Assembly (NCBI RefSeq): GCF_036010485.1 | Contig: NZ_CP108568.1 | Coordinates: forward strand, 1 to 64,000 | Direction of reading: 5' to 3' | Source: Streptomyces sp. NBC_01198 | Lineage (GTDB): Bacteria > Actinomycetota > Actinomycetes > Streptomycetales > Streptomycetaceae | Length of the DNA stretch: 64,000 bases | In this document: piece by piece, positions 1 to 9,462 of the stretch | Position numbering within the stretch: position 1 is the stretch's first letter | Layout of the letters: each line of letters starts with the position of its first letter | The notes under the pieces: model-generated | Databases searched by the model: none | Seen by the model: the letters and a program-made list of their open reading frames with translations, nothing else | Told to the model about the DNA's origin: nothing | Program-made: the position numbers and the translations under genes

Positions 1-211
1 CAGCGCTGCGCGCTGGGAAGTGAAAGCGCCCCGCGTTGCGGGGCGGGGCGCGGCAAGCCGCGCCAGGCTGTCTCCGCTTCGCTCCAACAGCCCATAAACG
101 GGGCCGCGTTGCGGCCCCCTGAAGTGCCGCCGGCAAGCCGGCGGTGGGCTCCGCGTTGCGGAGCCCTGGCAGGTCCGCTTCGCTCCCTGCCTATCGGCCG
201 CGTTGCGGCCG
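1..211. repeat. Array of telomere-like palindromes at the replicon end
   Basis: Nine hairpin-forming palindromes follow one another with almost no spacers. The stems lie at 1-15, 27-45, 47-64, 66-92, 100-118, 127-144, 146-166, 168-191 and 195-211. Most have 6-9 bp perfect stems closed by GTT or AA. Two (66-92 and 168-191) enclose TCCGCTTCGCTCC, which on the minus strand gives GCGAAGC, the sheared-purine loop of Streptomyces telomere hairpins. Linear Streptomyces replicons end in such arrays, which fold in the 3' overhang during terminal-protein-primed end patching; at a left end that overhang is the minus strand. The palindromes are seen directly. That position 1 is at or near a real end is inferred, supported by the TtrA-like gene next door. 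They are too many and too close to be transcription terminators. Confidence 0.75.
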
Positions 212-253
212 GGCTAGCTAGTAGGGGGCGCTTGAGCGGGTGTCTGTTGGGGC

Positions 254-715
254 ATGGTGGTCGTTGTGACTGATGTGTCTCAGCCTCAGGTTCGTTTACA
301 GCTCCATGACTTCGTGCTCGACGCGAAGGACCCGGACGTCATGCGCAAGGTCCTGACGGTGGAAGCGGATGTTCTGACGTTTGACGAGGGCACAGTTACC
401 CTCTGGCTGCGCGGGGTTGAGGTGGCAACCTTCCCTTGGAATGCGGTGCGCGCGGTGGAACTGGCTTCGAGCGCTCCTTCGGCAGCCGCTCGTGCGTACG
501 CAGTGGACGAGGTCAGGAAGCGTCACGGCAATGCGTACCAGCGCTGGACGCAGGAAGATGACCAGCTGCTCGTCGAGCTTCATTCCTCGGGGCATGGCCT
601 CGAGGCTCTTGCTCGACGGCTTTCGCGTCAGCCGAGTGCGATTCGTTCGCGGCTGACGAAGCTGGGGGTGGAAGAGCCTGGGGGCCAACAGGGCTCTCCT
701 GCTCCCCCGTTCTAA
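254..715 (+). CDS. Subterminal HTH protein, function unknown
   Basis: A 153-residue protein directly inside the telomere-like repeats. The first half (about 1-85) is a small mixed beta region that I cannot assign. From about residue 92 there is an HTH of the SANT/Myb-like type: RHGNAYQRWTQEDDQ, then LEALARRLSRQPSAIRSRL. This module occurs in many actinobacterial DNA-binding proteins and DNA-processing enzymes. Position and orientation, reading away from the end and 246 bp before the helicase gene, suggest a conserved subterminal pair, but co-transcription is not shown. A role in end maintenance is inference only. An internal GTG a few codons downstream could be the true start. Confidence 0.7.
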   Translation: MVVVVTDVSQPQVRLQLHDFVLDAKDPDVMRKVLTVEADVLTFDEGTVTLWLRGVEVATFPWNAVRAVELASSAPSAAARAYAVDEVRKRHGNAYQRWTQEDDQLLVELHSSGHGLEALARRLSRQPSAIRSRLTKLGVEEPGGQQGSPAPPF

Positions 716-961
716 CGGTGGCTCACTCGTTGCCGGACACAGCCCGGGGGAAGTCGTGCAGTATCCCATGGTCGGCCTCTTGAGTGTGAGTATGCCCTGG
801 TTCCGGTGTGGGTCCCGGGCGGCTTCTGCAACCGTGATGAGAGTGTTCCCGGAGGGCCAAGGTCGTTCGAAGATGAGAGGTCTGCATCATAATGGTGCGG
901 GATAGATTTCTCTCTCAGGGCCTACTGCCCCCGAGGGGCGAAGAGAGGCAGGGCGGATCGT

Positions 962-3412
962 ATGGCTAGGCAGCGGCCTCGTCCTCATCAGGTCGAGGCG
1001 GTGGACGCGGTAGTGCGCGCGCTGGCTCAGCCGGCGAGTCCTGTGCTCTCGGAGGGCGGGCTGCGCGCTCAGGTCATCGCTGCCACGGGAACGGGCAAGA
1101 GCCTTATCGCGGTCGAGGGGGCACGGCGGTTGCGTGCCCGGCGGGTGCTGGTGCTGGTGCCCACTCTTGATCTGCTGGGGCAGATGCTGGACATGTGGCG
1201 GGCGGGCGGCCGTGGCGGGCAGATGTTCGGCGTGTGCTCGCAGCGGGAGGGCGCCGGGCTCGGGGTTCCGTGCTCGACTGATGCGGCCCAGTTGGCCGGG
1301 TGGCTCAGGGATGCGGACCGGTGCACGGTGTTCGCCACGTATGCGGCGGTGGGGCTCGGGGTTGTCGAGCGGGCGCATGCGGCCGGGGTCGGCCGGTGGG
1401 ATCTGGTGGTGGTGGATGAGGCGCATCGGACGTCGGGTGCGCTGGGTAAGCCGTGGGCGGCTGTTCATGACAATGGCCGGGTGCCGGCGGTGCGACGTCT
1501 GTATATGACGGCGACTCCGCGGTTGTGGGAGGTGCCGGCGGAAGAGCTTACGGATGGTGGGGGGCGGGGGGCCGCCCCCGCGCGGTTGGTGGCGTCGATG
1601 GACGATGCGGCGGTTTTCGGGCCGGTGGTGTACCGGCTGACGATGTCGCAGGCGATCGAGCGGGGCCTGATCGCGCAGTACCAGGTGGTGTGTGTGGACA
1701 TCGCCGACCCCCAGGTCCAAGCCGCGCAGCTGGTCGGTGAGCAGGCCCGGACGGATGCGGTGCGCGGAGTGCGGCTGGCGGCGCTGCAGACGGCTGTGCT
1801 GAAGACCGGAGCGGAACACCGGCTGCGCAGGATCTTGACCTTTCACCATCGCACCAGCGAAGCGGAGGCTTTCGCGAGCGGGCTGGGTCGGGTTGCGAAG
1901 GCGCTGTGGGAGAGCGATCAGGAGGTATATACGGAGCCGGGGCTGGTGTGGGCCGACTGGTTGTGCGGGGAGCATAAGACGGTGCACCGGCGCCAGGTGC
2001 TTGAGGAGTTCTCGACGGGGATCGTGGACGAGACGGTGATGGAGCGCTGTGTGCTGTCGTCGGCACGTGTGCTCGGCGAGGGCGTCGATACCAAGAACTG
2101 CGATGCCGTCGTCTTCGCCGATGTCCGGGGGTCCACGCCCGATGTCGTTCAGGCCGTGGGGCGGGCGCTGCGGATGCAGCCCGGGGAGGGCAAGACAGCA
2201 TCCTTGGTCGTGCCGGTGTTCCTCGGGCCGGGTGAGGAACCGGACGAGATGCTTGTCTCCAGGGCCTATACCGACCTGGCCAAGGTGCTGACCGCGCTGC
2301 GCGCACACGACACCGAGGCCGTCGAGCAGCTCGCTGTCCCTCAGGCTCCCAGTCGTCCGACCGCCGGTGGAACCGCGATGGCGGCGGACGGTGAAGGAGG
2401 GGTCAGCGGGCCGGCTCAAGGGCTGCTGACCTTCTCCACACCGCGGGATCCGGTGAGACTGGCGGCGTTCATCACCGCGCGGGTCCTCAAGCCTGAAGGC
2501 GAATACTGGCGCCGCGGGCTGCAGGCCGCACTTGCCTACTACGAAGACCATGGGCACCTGAACGTTCCCATCGGGCACACGGCGCCCGATGGATTCCCCC
2601 TCGGGGCATGGATCGGCCGGCAGCGGCACGCGCACCAGCGCGGGGACCTCGCCGAGGAAAGGGTGCGGCAGCTCGACGAGCTCTCGATGATCTGGTCCCA
2701 CCACGCGGTGGCCTTCGACGAAGGACTGGCCGCGGCACGCGGGTGGGCCGCCGAGCACGGGCACCTTCTGCCTCCCACCGAAGCCACCTGGCAGGGCTAC
2801 CCGCTCGGCATCTGGCTCAAGAACCAGCGCGCCGCCGCCCGGCGCCCTGCCCGGTCCCAAGAGGAGGGACGGGCGGACGGTGCGGCAGCAGGTGCCCTGA
2901 GTGCGGAACGGCGTCGAAGGCTGGACGATATCTACCCGGCATGGTGCCCCGTGTGGCCAATCGCATGGCAACGCTGCTTCCACCTCGCTCGCACCCACCT
3001 CGCCGGTGGCGGGTTCCTGCCCGAGGAGGACGGCCTGCTCATCGTCCAGGGCGAGGACATCGGACGCTGGGCCCGCGTCCAGCGCGCCGAGTGGGACACG
3101 CTGGCTCCTCCGCAGCAGTGGCTGCTCACCGAGATCCTCGGCCTCGGACCGCTCGACGAACCGGAGCCGGCTGCTGTTCGGACGCCTGTGCCGCGGCGCA
3201 GCCGGGCCGAGATGTGGGCCGACAACCTCACGGCCGCACGCCAATACGCGCAACGCGAAGGACACCTGAACGTACCCCGATCGCACATCGAGAACATCGG
3301 CGGTACCGAGCACGCACTCGGCGTGTTCATCGCCAACTCCCGGGCACGCAAGAGCGGCCTCGCGCCCGAGCGGGTCGAGGAACTGACCGTGATCGGCATG
3401 AGATGGAACTGA
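962..3412 (+). CDS. ttrA: TtrA-like telomere-associated helicase
   Basis: An 816-residue superfamily II helicase. Walker A is ATGTGKS at about 41-47, the DEAH motif (VVVDEAHRT) is near 150, and motif VI (QAVGRALR) is near 400. After residue 520 come four helicase-associated (HA) repeats, recognisable by tracts such as YYEDHGHLNVP and YAQREGHLNVP with following W(I/L)..QR segments. This is the layout of TtrA proteins, encoded beside the telomeres of many linear Streptomyces chromosomes and plasmids and implicated in conjugal transfer. The ATG follows a purine-rich AGAGAGGCAGGGC tract. Length and motifs look intact. The family call is firm; the exact biochemical role of the family is not settled. 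Confidence 0.85.
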   Translation: MARQRPRPHQVEAVDAVVRALAQPASPVLSEGGLRAQVIAATGTGKSLIAVEGARRLRARRVLVLVPTLDLLGQMLDMWRAGGRGGQMFGVCSQREGAGLGVPCSTDAAQLAGWLRDADRCTVFATYAAVGLGVVERAHAAGVGRWDLVVVDEAHRTSGALGKPWAAVHDNGRVPAVRRLYMTATPRLWEVPAEELTDGGGRGAAPARLVASMDDAAVFGPVVYRLTMSQAIERGLIAQYQVVCVDIADPQVQAAQLVGEQARTDAVRGVRLAALQTAVLKTGAEHRLRRILTFHHRTSEAEAFASGLGRVAKALWESDQEVYTEPGLVWADWLCGEHKTVHRRQVLEEFSTGIVDETVMERCVLSSARVLGEGVDTKNCDAVVFADVRGSTPDVVQAVGRALRMQPGEGKTASLVVPVFLGPGEEPDEMLVSRAYTDLAKVLTALRAHDTEAVEQLAVPQAPSRPTAGGTAMAADGEGGVSGPAQGLLTFSTPRDPVRLAAFITARVLKPEGEYWRRGLQAALAYYEDHGHLNVPIGHTAPDGFPLGAWIGRQRHAHQRGDLAEERVRQLDELSMIWSHHAVAFDEGLAAARGWAAEHGHLLPPTEATWQGYPLGIWLKNQRAAARRPARSQEEGRADGAAAGALSAERRRRLDDIYPAWCPVWPIAWQRCFHLARTHLAGGGFLPEEDGLLIVQGEDIGRWARVQRAEWDTLAPPQQWLLTEILGLGPLDEPEPAAVRTPVPRRSRAEMWADNLTAARQYAQREGHLNVPRSHIENIGGTEHALGVFIANSRARKSGLAPERVEELTVIGMRWN

Positions 3413-3701
3413 CGGGCAAAATGGACTCGCCGATGGATGCCAGTGGCGTGTGAAACGTGCTCGCCGCTGCGCGGGCGTCCTACCTGTCCGAGGTCTCGCC
3501 GCACTACGATGAGGTGCTCTGGGACGCCCCCACGTGACGCTCGCATGCAGGCCCTAACGACGTCCTGCCCTGCTCCGAGATCCAAGAACACGGGGATAGG
3601 ACACCACGGCCGGCGTTCGTTGGAAAGGCATGAACGCTGAGGTTGAGGGTCACGCTGTGCTTGCTCTCCTCCAGTGCGACGGCGGGGTGCCTCGCAGGAG
3701 G

Positions 3702-6700
3702 TCAGTTGGCGGCGTCGTTGAGCAGGGGCGAGAACTGCAGGTATCCGCGGTAGGCGAAGCGGTTGATGATCTCGCCGGCGGTGTCGCGGTGGGCTGCCGA
3801 GCGTCGTCCCGCCAGCAGGACCAGGCGGATCTCGTTCTCGCGGGCCTGCGGCACCCAGGTGTGCTGGTCAAGGGTGTGCACCCACGCAGCGAGCAGGTCC
3901 AGGGCCGGACCGGGGTCTGTTCCGGCGAGTTCGGCCAGGAAGGAGAAGACCCTCAGGTCTCCGCCCAGGTCGCCCCGTACTGTGAAGGCGGCCTGCAGCT
4001 GCTCCAGGCGCCAGGCCATGGTGAAGGCGTCGCTGGTCAGCAGCGCGCCGAGGAGCATCGCGACGTCATCGTTGCGGCGGCCGGTTGCCGTAGCCGGGCG
4101 CGGGGTGCCAACGGCGGCCTCCAGGCGCCACGTCCACCAGCGTTGAATCCGCTGCAGCGTCTGGGGCGGCAGGCCGTCACCGCTGCGGAGGGTGCGGGCG
4201 ACGGAGGAGGCGAGGTCGGCGGCGGTCTCGGCGGAGCAGTGGGCGAAGAAGTCCGCCAGGGTCGTGTCGGGCCCGTCGAGGGTGATCATCCCTGCCAGAT
4301 ACAGGGCGACCAGGTGTTCGCCCAGCCTGCGGTGGAGGTCCTGGCGATGGTTGTCGCTGTCGGGTGCGGTGCGCGCCTGGGCGCGGTAGGTGTTCATCAG
4401 CAGGCCGACGGAGGTCTGTTCCAGGTGTGAGGAGTTCAGATGGGCGTTCCAGGCGGCGCGCCCCAGCGTGGTGCCCGTGTCAAACAAGGCGGTGATCTGC
4501 GACCGGGCCCATTCCGGGTTCAGGGTGGTCAGCCGCCCGATGTATGCCCCCAGTGCGGTGCCCACCGGGTGCGCGGCGGCAGAGTCCGGCTGGCGGGCTG
4601 CTGTCAGCTGCTCATCGAGGAGTGCGAAGGAGGCGGCGGTGTCGCCGTCACGGTCTTTCTGCCAACTGGCCCAGAGGATGAGCGCGCACACCGAGGCTTC
4701 GCTGGCCTGGCTCCACCTGCTCGCGCTGTCGTCGGCGGGGCTCGTACCGGTGGGTAGCGGCGCGGGGATACGCACGAGCGTGCTCAGGATGTCGAACAGT
4801 TCGTCACCGCAGCTGGTGGGGATGCCAGCGCCGGTGTAAGCCAGTACCGCGAGCCACAAACGGGCCAGTGCGCAGTGCAGTTGGTGGCTGCCGTCGCTGT
4901 GAGCGCGCGGCAGGATCTGGGTCGCCAGTTGCACCAGGGGCGGGCAGTCCACCGGCTGCCGCTCCTCGACCGCGCGGGTGAAACCCTCCACGACAGCGGC
5001 CAGGTGCTCGTCGCTCAGGTTCGCGAACAGTTGCGCGTCTGCCTGGTAGCGCACGGCGTCGCCGGTCACCGCGGCGCGCAGCCGGAGCGCGAAGTCGGCG
5101 GCATCGTTGCCGAACATGGTGCGAGACGGCTTCCACTGCTGGGCGTGGTGGACGAGATCGGCCGCGCTTTTGCCGGCCAGGTCCTCCCCGCCACCGTCGT
5201 TGTCGCCGCGCCAGACCATACGCGAGCTGGCGGGCTCGTCCAGCGACTGCGCCGAGCCGAGACGCTCGCTCAGCTCCTGCAGCCGCAGGTTGGGGGCCTC
5301 GGGAAGCACGGCGGCCAGCGCCGCGTACCGGTCACGGCGCCACAGGTCCTGCCACTTCTCCACCAGCGCTGCCGACTCCGGGCCGGGCTCCTGGCCAGTG
5401 AGGCGCTGCAGCCGCTCGGTGTCCGGACCGGCGTCGATCACCGCCAGTACCCGTCCCAGGTCGGGCGGGGTCAAAGCTGTGGCGTGGGCGCGGGCCAGGC
5501 GCAGCCACTCCCGGCTCGCCCCGCCAGTGTCGGCCCACAAAGCGTCAGCCAGCGTCTCCACCACTGGCAGTGCCGCCGCGGTGGCGGAGTGCTCCAGCAC
5601 ATACAGGCGCAGGCGCCGGAAGATCAGCCACGGGTAGGCGTCCAGGACATCGAGCACACCGGTGAGGTCTGCTGCCGCCAGGGGCCGGGCGGTGTCCCGG
5701 ACGGCCTCGGACAGCAACTCACGGGTGTCGGTGGCGTGCCGGGGGCCGTTGGCCTCCAGATCGCGGAACCACACGCTGGAGATGTCCTCGCGGAACACCA
5801 GTGACGGCGTGCCGGGTTCGCCGGGCGCCTCCGGGACTGCAGCCGTACTGCGTTGGGGCGCGTCGGCGTCCACGGCAGAAGACAGCGCGGCGGCCAGCGC
5901 CTGAAGCCAGGCAAGACCCGCGTGCTCGGCCAGGGCGGCGTTGTGCTCCTGCAGGAGTTCGGAAAGCTCGTAGGCGTCGATCCCGGTCCGCGCCCGGCCG
6001 GTCGCCGCCGCCAGCAGGGCCTGCATCACCTCCACGGCCTGGTCGCGGTGTCCGCCGCGGGCAAGCTGGAAGGCCAGCTGTGCGTACCGCTCGGGGGCGA
6101 TCAGGTAACTGCTACGGGCGGCTTCGGCGATACGGGGGGCCAACCGCACCGCATCATCGGGTGGAAGGAGCAGCGCCACCTCGACCAGGTTGAGGTTGAT
6201 CCGCGGATTGGCGGTGGACGGGATCGCCTCGGCCACCCGCAGCGCCTCGTCGGGGGCGGCACCTGCCACGCGCACCAGATACGCCGACGCAGGCCAGGCG
6301 GGGAACGCCACCGTGCCGGCCTCGTCATCGACTTCCGGTTCCACCGGGGCCGAGAATAGGCCCGCCTCAGCCAGGTGCCGCAGCCACGCCGCGCTGCCGA
6401 GCAGGGAGAAGAACCGCTCCTGCGTCAAGAAGTCCTGGGGGAAGGTCTTGCGCAGCAAGTCGACGTCCCCCTGGTTGGGGGACGTCTTCGCCGCCAATGC
6501 CTCCAACCGTTCGATGACCGTGAGATAGCGGGCCTCGAACGCGTCCAGGACCACCTCGAGCATGTCTTCGAACGCCACCAACCGCTCCCGCGTCGGGGCA
6601 TCCAGCGCAAACAGATCCATGCGGCTCCGGTGAGCATACGCATGCAAGTTCTTCGCCTCGCCCAACCACAGAGCACCCGCGTGGCTGTCTGGGTCGATAC

Positions 6701-7031
6701 CCAAAGACCCAAGGATCCCGTTCACCTGGAACAGGTGCTTCCCACCCTTGGGAATGTCCTTCTCCGGGGTGCGGCGCACCTTATCCGGCAGCAGAACCTC
6801 ACGTACCGCGCTCTCCAGCTCCCGGAACAGATGCGACACCAGCATCCCGGCCGACACAAGCGGGAGGTCCTGATCGAGCAGTGTGCAGATGTCGGTGAAC
6901 CAGCCCACCGGGCCCGGCCCGAAGCGGCTCAGCCGACTGCGGATCCGTTCACGACGCCCTGCATCAACCGCGCCCGCCGCCTCCGGTACCTGCACACCAG
7001 CGGACCCCTCAGACCCAGACACCTGCGACAC
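3702..7031 (-). CDS. Large helical-repeat protein with HEPN-like N-terminal motif
   Basis: About 1,109 residues from a GTG at 7031 preceded by GGGGGTG; an in-frame ATG at 7100 would add 23 residues of poor coding character. Residues 60-170 are helical and contain KNLHAYAHR near 130, which resembles the N/R..H signature of HEPN domains. Around 205-255 comes a conserved-looking block, FFSLLGSAAWLRHLAEAG then AWPASAYLVRVAG. The rest is Ala/Leu-rich helical repeat, as in HEAT/ARM scaffolds. I see no P-loop, nuclease core or transmembrane segment. HEPN plus a long repeat scaffold is common among conflict and defence proteins, so that is my working guess. The gene reads toward ttrA and has no clear operon partner. 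Confidence 0.7.
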   Translation of the reverse strand: MSQVSGSEGSAGVQVPEAAGAVDAGRRERIRSRLSRFGPGPVGWFTDICTLLDQDLPLVSAGMLVSHLFRELESAVREVLLPDKVRRTPEKDIPKGGKHLFQVNGILGSLGIDPDSHAGALWLGEAKNLHAYAHRSRMDLFALDAPTRERLVAFEDMLEVVLDAFEARYLTVIERLEALAAKTSPNQGDVDLLRKTFPQDFLTQERFFSLLGSAAWLRHLAEAGLFSAPVEPEVDDEAGTVAFPAWPASAYLVRVAGAAPDEALRVAEAIPSTANPRINLNLVEVALLLPPDDAVRLAPRIAEAARSSYLIAPERYAQLAFQLARGGHRDQAVEVMQALLAAATGRARTGIDAYELSELLQEHNAALAEHAGLAWLQALAAALSSAVDADAPQRSTAAVPEAPGEPGTPSLVFREDISSVWFRDLEANGPRHATDTRELLSEAVRDTARPLAAADLTGVLDVLDAYPWLIFRRLRLYVLEHSATAAALPVVETLADALWADTGGASREWLRLARAHATALTPPDLGRVLAVIDAGPDTERLQRLTGQEPGPESAALVEKWQDLWRRDRYAALAAVLPEAPNLRLQELSERLGSAQSLDEPASSRMVWRGDNDGGGEDLAGKSAADLVHHAQQWKPSRTMFGNDAADFALRLRAAVTGDAVRYQADAQLFANLSDEHLAAVVEGFTRAVEERQPVDCPPLVQLATQILPRAHSDGSHQLHCALARLWLAVLAYTGAGIPTSCGDELFDILSTLVRIPAPLPTGTSPADDSASRWSQASEASVCALILWASWQKDRDGDTAASFALLDEQLTAARQPDSAAAHPVGTALGAYIGRLTTLNPEWARSQITALFDTGTTLGRAAWNAHLNSSHLEQTSVGLLMNTYRAQARTAPDSDNHRQDLHRRLGEHLVALYLAGMITLDGPDTTLADFFAHCSAETAADLASSVARTLRSGDGLPPQTLQRIQRWWTWRLEAAVGTPRPATATGRRNDDVAMLLGALLTSDAFTMAWRLEQLQAAFTVRGDLGGDLRVFSFLAELAGTDPGPALDLLAAWVHTLDQHTWVPQARENEIRLVLLAGRRSAAHRDTAGEIINRFAYRGYLQFSPLLNDAAN

Positions 7032-7396
7032 CCAGCACCCCCACACCGATCCGCGCCCAAGCCCAAGATTCTCCGCCAGGCACTGCGCCAACTGCCCCAC
7101 GTTTGGGCTGCAGACAGGTCTCTGTCAGCCAGCCTATCCCCCACGCCACAGCCCCCAGGCGAAAGGCACCACAGATCCCGGGGTCGCCAACCTGAGCTCA
7201 TCCCTCAGACGCAGTGAGACGCCACAGATGTCTCCCACCACCAGTAGCACGGCGTCGCAGGGGTCGGCGGTGACTCAGTTACGGAGTCGGCGTAGGGCTG
7301 GAGCCGAACCCACAGCACCGCCAGGCCGGCCAGCACCCCACACTCCAGCCGAGCCCTCTCCGAGCGTCAGCGCTTGGCCGTCCCTGCGACGGGTCC
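7032..7396. other. Intergenic region between the large helical protein and the DUF6308-like gene
   Basis: About 365 bp. It should hold the promoter of the large minus-strand gene. Short ORFs here look like shadows with no coherent protein. I see no convincing palindrome or RNA element. Confidence 0.4.
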
Positions 7397-8113
7397 TCAG
7401 GGGCAGCGGTGGCCCGGGGCGGGGTGAGCCATCCATACCGCGACATCGGCGACACGTAGGGCGCTGACCGTCTCGGGCAGGCCCGCGTTCTGCCGCAGGC
7501 CAAGGAGCCGGTGGTGCAGGGCTGCGCCGTGCTCGCGCAGGGCGGTGCGCAGATCGGTCCAGAACGACGGCGGGTGGCCGAGCGCACAGCGCACGACCCG
7601 GTCGTAGACCGGCAGCAGCCGCGGCCGCTTACGGGCCAAGAGCTTCCCGGCGATCGCCCACCCGACCTTGTACTGGCCCTCCAGCAAGCGCCAGGCCCGG
7701 TACGCCGGCGAGCCGTCCGCGATGACCGAGGCATCGGCGTCGGACAGGTCGGTGTCAGAAGGGATGTCTCGCAGCAGTTCGGACAGTTGGGTGCCCAACG
7801 GGCCTTCCAGCAGGTCGAGGGCGACGCGCGGAGGGACGGTCACCGACAGGGTCTGCACCGCCACCAGGTCCTCTGCGGTGAACTGGTCCGCGACCTGCCG
7901 ACGGTCACCCCCGCCCGCCAGGTGCTCGAACCGGCCCCCCGTGAACGCGCCGGCACCTGGGGGCAGGTCGATCGCGAAATAGCGGCGCAGGTCGTCCACC
8001 ACTCGCTCCGCATCCAGGAAGACTCGCAGGCGCTGCCCCACCACGGACGGTTCCACGCCGGAGGAACCAGGCCCCGCGACGAGCTCGTTCATCTCAGATA
8101 CCAGTGCCCTCAT
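7397..8113 (-). CDS. DUF6308-like protein
   Basis: A 238-residue protein with features I associate with the DUF6308 family of actinobacteria: FEHLAGGGDRRQVADQF, then FTAEDLVAVQTLSV, a PP-x-ALDLLEG segment, and a C-terminal tract LLPVYDRVVRCALG followed by FWTDLRTAL. Function is unknown in the family. The helical C-terminal half with VYDRVVR somewhat resembles helix-hairpin-helix DNA-repair folds, but I cannot confirm this. It has no signal peptide or membrane segment. It lies upstream on the same strand as the large helical gene, separated by over 350 bp, so a shared transcript is uncertain. Confidence 0.65.
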   Translation of the reverse strand: MRALVSEMNELVAGPGSSGVEPSVVGQRLRVFLDAERVVDDLRRYFAIDLPPGAGAFTGGRFEHLAGGGDRRQVADQFTAEDLVAVQTLSVTVPPRVALDLLEGPLGTQLSELLRDIPSDTDLSDADASVIADGSPAYRAWRLLEGQYKVGWAIAGKLLARKRPRLLPVYDRVVRCALGHPPSFWTDLRTALREHGAALHHRLLGLRQNAGLPETVSALRVADVAVWMAHPAPGHRCP

Positions 8114-8245
8114 CTGTGTCAGTTGAGGCCGGTGGCGCCGGCTGGGCCGCCCATACCTCGCTGATCAAGGTGAAGGACGTGGTGAGCATTCCGGACCCCC
8201 AGCGTGGGGGCATGAAGTTCCCCCCTGATCTTGGACAGCGGATGC

Positions 8246-9148
8246 TTACGCTGCGGGGGTGAGGTCGTGCCGCAATCTAGCTCGGGTTTCGAGTGGGGTG
8301 AGGTACCCGAACTCGGGGTGCTTGCGGAGCCTGGTGCGGTTGTACTCGACTTCGATGAAGCAGAAGACGTCGGCTCGGGCCGCCTCACGGCTTTCCCAGA
8401 CGGTGGTGCCGATCTCCGCTTTGAGCAGTCCGAAGAAACTCTCGGCTGCAGCATTATCATAGCATATGCCGGTTCGTCCCATACTCTGCCTCAGATTCAA
8501 CTCCCTTATCACGGTGCGAAATTCGCCACTGGTGTACTCGCTGCCGCGGTCGGTGTGCATGATGCAGCCGGGCTGCAGGCCGCCGCGGCCGGCAGCCATG
8601 CGCAGGGCGTCGGTGACCAGTTCGGCGCGGTGGTGGTCGGCCATCGCATACCCGATCACCTCACGGGTCGCCAGGTCGATGACCGTGGCCAGGTACCACC
8701 AGCCCTCGACCGTGGGGAGATACGTGATGTCGCCCACCAGCTTCCGGCCTGGCTCGTATGCGGTGAAGTCGCGGCCGACCAGGTCCGGGGCAGGGGCTGC
8801 CTTGGTGTCCTGCTGCGTCAGGTAGCGGCGCCTGCGGCGGGTGACACCGCGAATGTCGCGCTCGCGCATGATCCGCTCGACCCTTTTCCTGTTGATCGCG
8901 AGGCCGCCCCGCCGCAGCTCCGCATGGACGCGCGGGGCGCCGTAGGCACCTCGCGAGGTGGCGTGGATCTCACGGATCCGGTCGGTCAACTCGTCTTCGG
9001 CGCACTGCCGTTCGGCGGCTGCGGGCCGTGAAGCGAGCCAGGCGTAGTAGGTGGAGCGGTGGAAGCTCAGCACTCGGCACAGCCGGGCGACGCTGTAGCC
9101 ATCGGGGTTCTCCTCGGTGGCCTTCTCCGCATCGATGAAGCGGCACAC
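8246..9148 (-). CDS. IS3-family transposase OrfB (DDE integrase)
   Basis: 300 residues. An HTH_21-like segment (YGAPRVHAEL) precedes an rve integrase core. The catalytic triad reads D140 (GDITYLP), D200 (MHTDRGSEYTS) and E236 (NAAAESFFG), giving the D-35-E spacing expected of the family. orfB lies in a different frame just after orfA, the usual arrangement in which a -1 frameshift makes the OrfAB transposase. Compared with the copy at 30361-31263 I noticed one residue difference (DEL versus DGL near residue 62). It appears functional. Confidence 0.92.
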   Translation of the reverse strand: MCRFIDAEKATEENPDGYSVARLCRVLSFHRSTYYAWLASRPAAAERQCAEDELTDRIREIHATSRGAYGAPRVHAELRRGGLAINRKRVERIMRERDIRGVTRRRRRYLTQQDTKAAPAPDLVGRDFTAYEPGRKLVGDITYLPTVEGWWYLATVIDLATREVIGYAMADHHRAELVTDALRMAAGRGGLQPGCIMHTDRGSEYTSGEFRTVIRELNLRQSMGRTGICYDNAAAESFFGLLKAEIGTTVWESREAARADVFCFIEVEYNRTRLRKHPEFGYLTPLETRARLRHDLTPAA

Positions 9149-9153
9149 AGCGC

Positions 9154-9462
9154 CTACTTCACGATCTCCTTCGCGAAGAAGGCCGCGGCTTTTACCAGGA
9201 TGTCGTTCGCCTTCTTGGCCTCAGCCAGCTCGCGGCGCAGGCGCCGCAGCTCCTCACGTTCCTCGCTGGTCAGGGCGCCCGCCGGCCCCTCGCCCTGGTC
9301 GATTTTCGCCTGCTTGACCCAGCCACGCAACCCCTCGGGGCTCACTCCCAGTTCCCGGGCGATCTCGGTGACGTTCCGATGCGGCGACGACCGGACGAGC
9401 GCGACCGCGTCCCGCTTGAACTCGGCCGTGTACCGCTTGCTCATGTTGCTCTTGCCACTCAA
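9154..9462 (-). CDS. IS3-family OrfA (HTH protein)
   Basis: 102 residues. The N-terminal transposase HTH reads TAEFKRDAVALVRSSPHR then VTEIARELGVSPEGLRGWV. The C-terminal half is a leucine-zipper-like helix (EELRRLRRELAEAKKANDIL) used for multimerisation. It ends a few bases before orfB in another frame. It binds the IS ends and regulates transposition as part of the OrfAB fusion. Confidence 0.9.
   Translation of the reverse strand: MSGKSNMSKRYTAEFKRDAVALVRSSPHRNVTEIARELGVSPEGLRGWVKQAKIDQGEGPAGALTSEEREELRRLRRELAEAKKANDILVKAAAFFAKEIVK

Noticed and set aside
1..211. Palindromes read as transcription terminators
   Set aside because: Nine in a row without genes between them and no genes reading into them; a telomere array explains them better.
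887..3313. 808-residue open frame on the minus strand opposite ttrA
   Set aside because: Arg/Pro/His-rich shadow of the helicase gene with no recognisable domain; the plus-strand frame has full helicase motifs.
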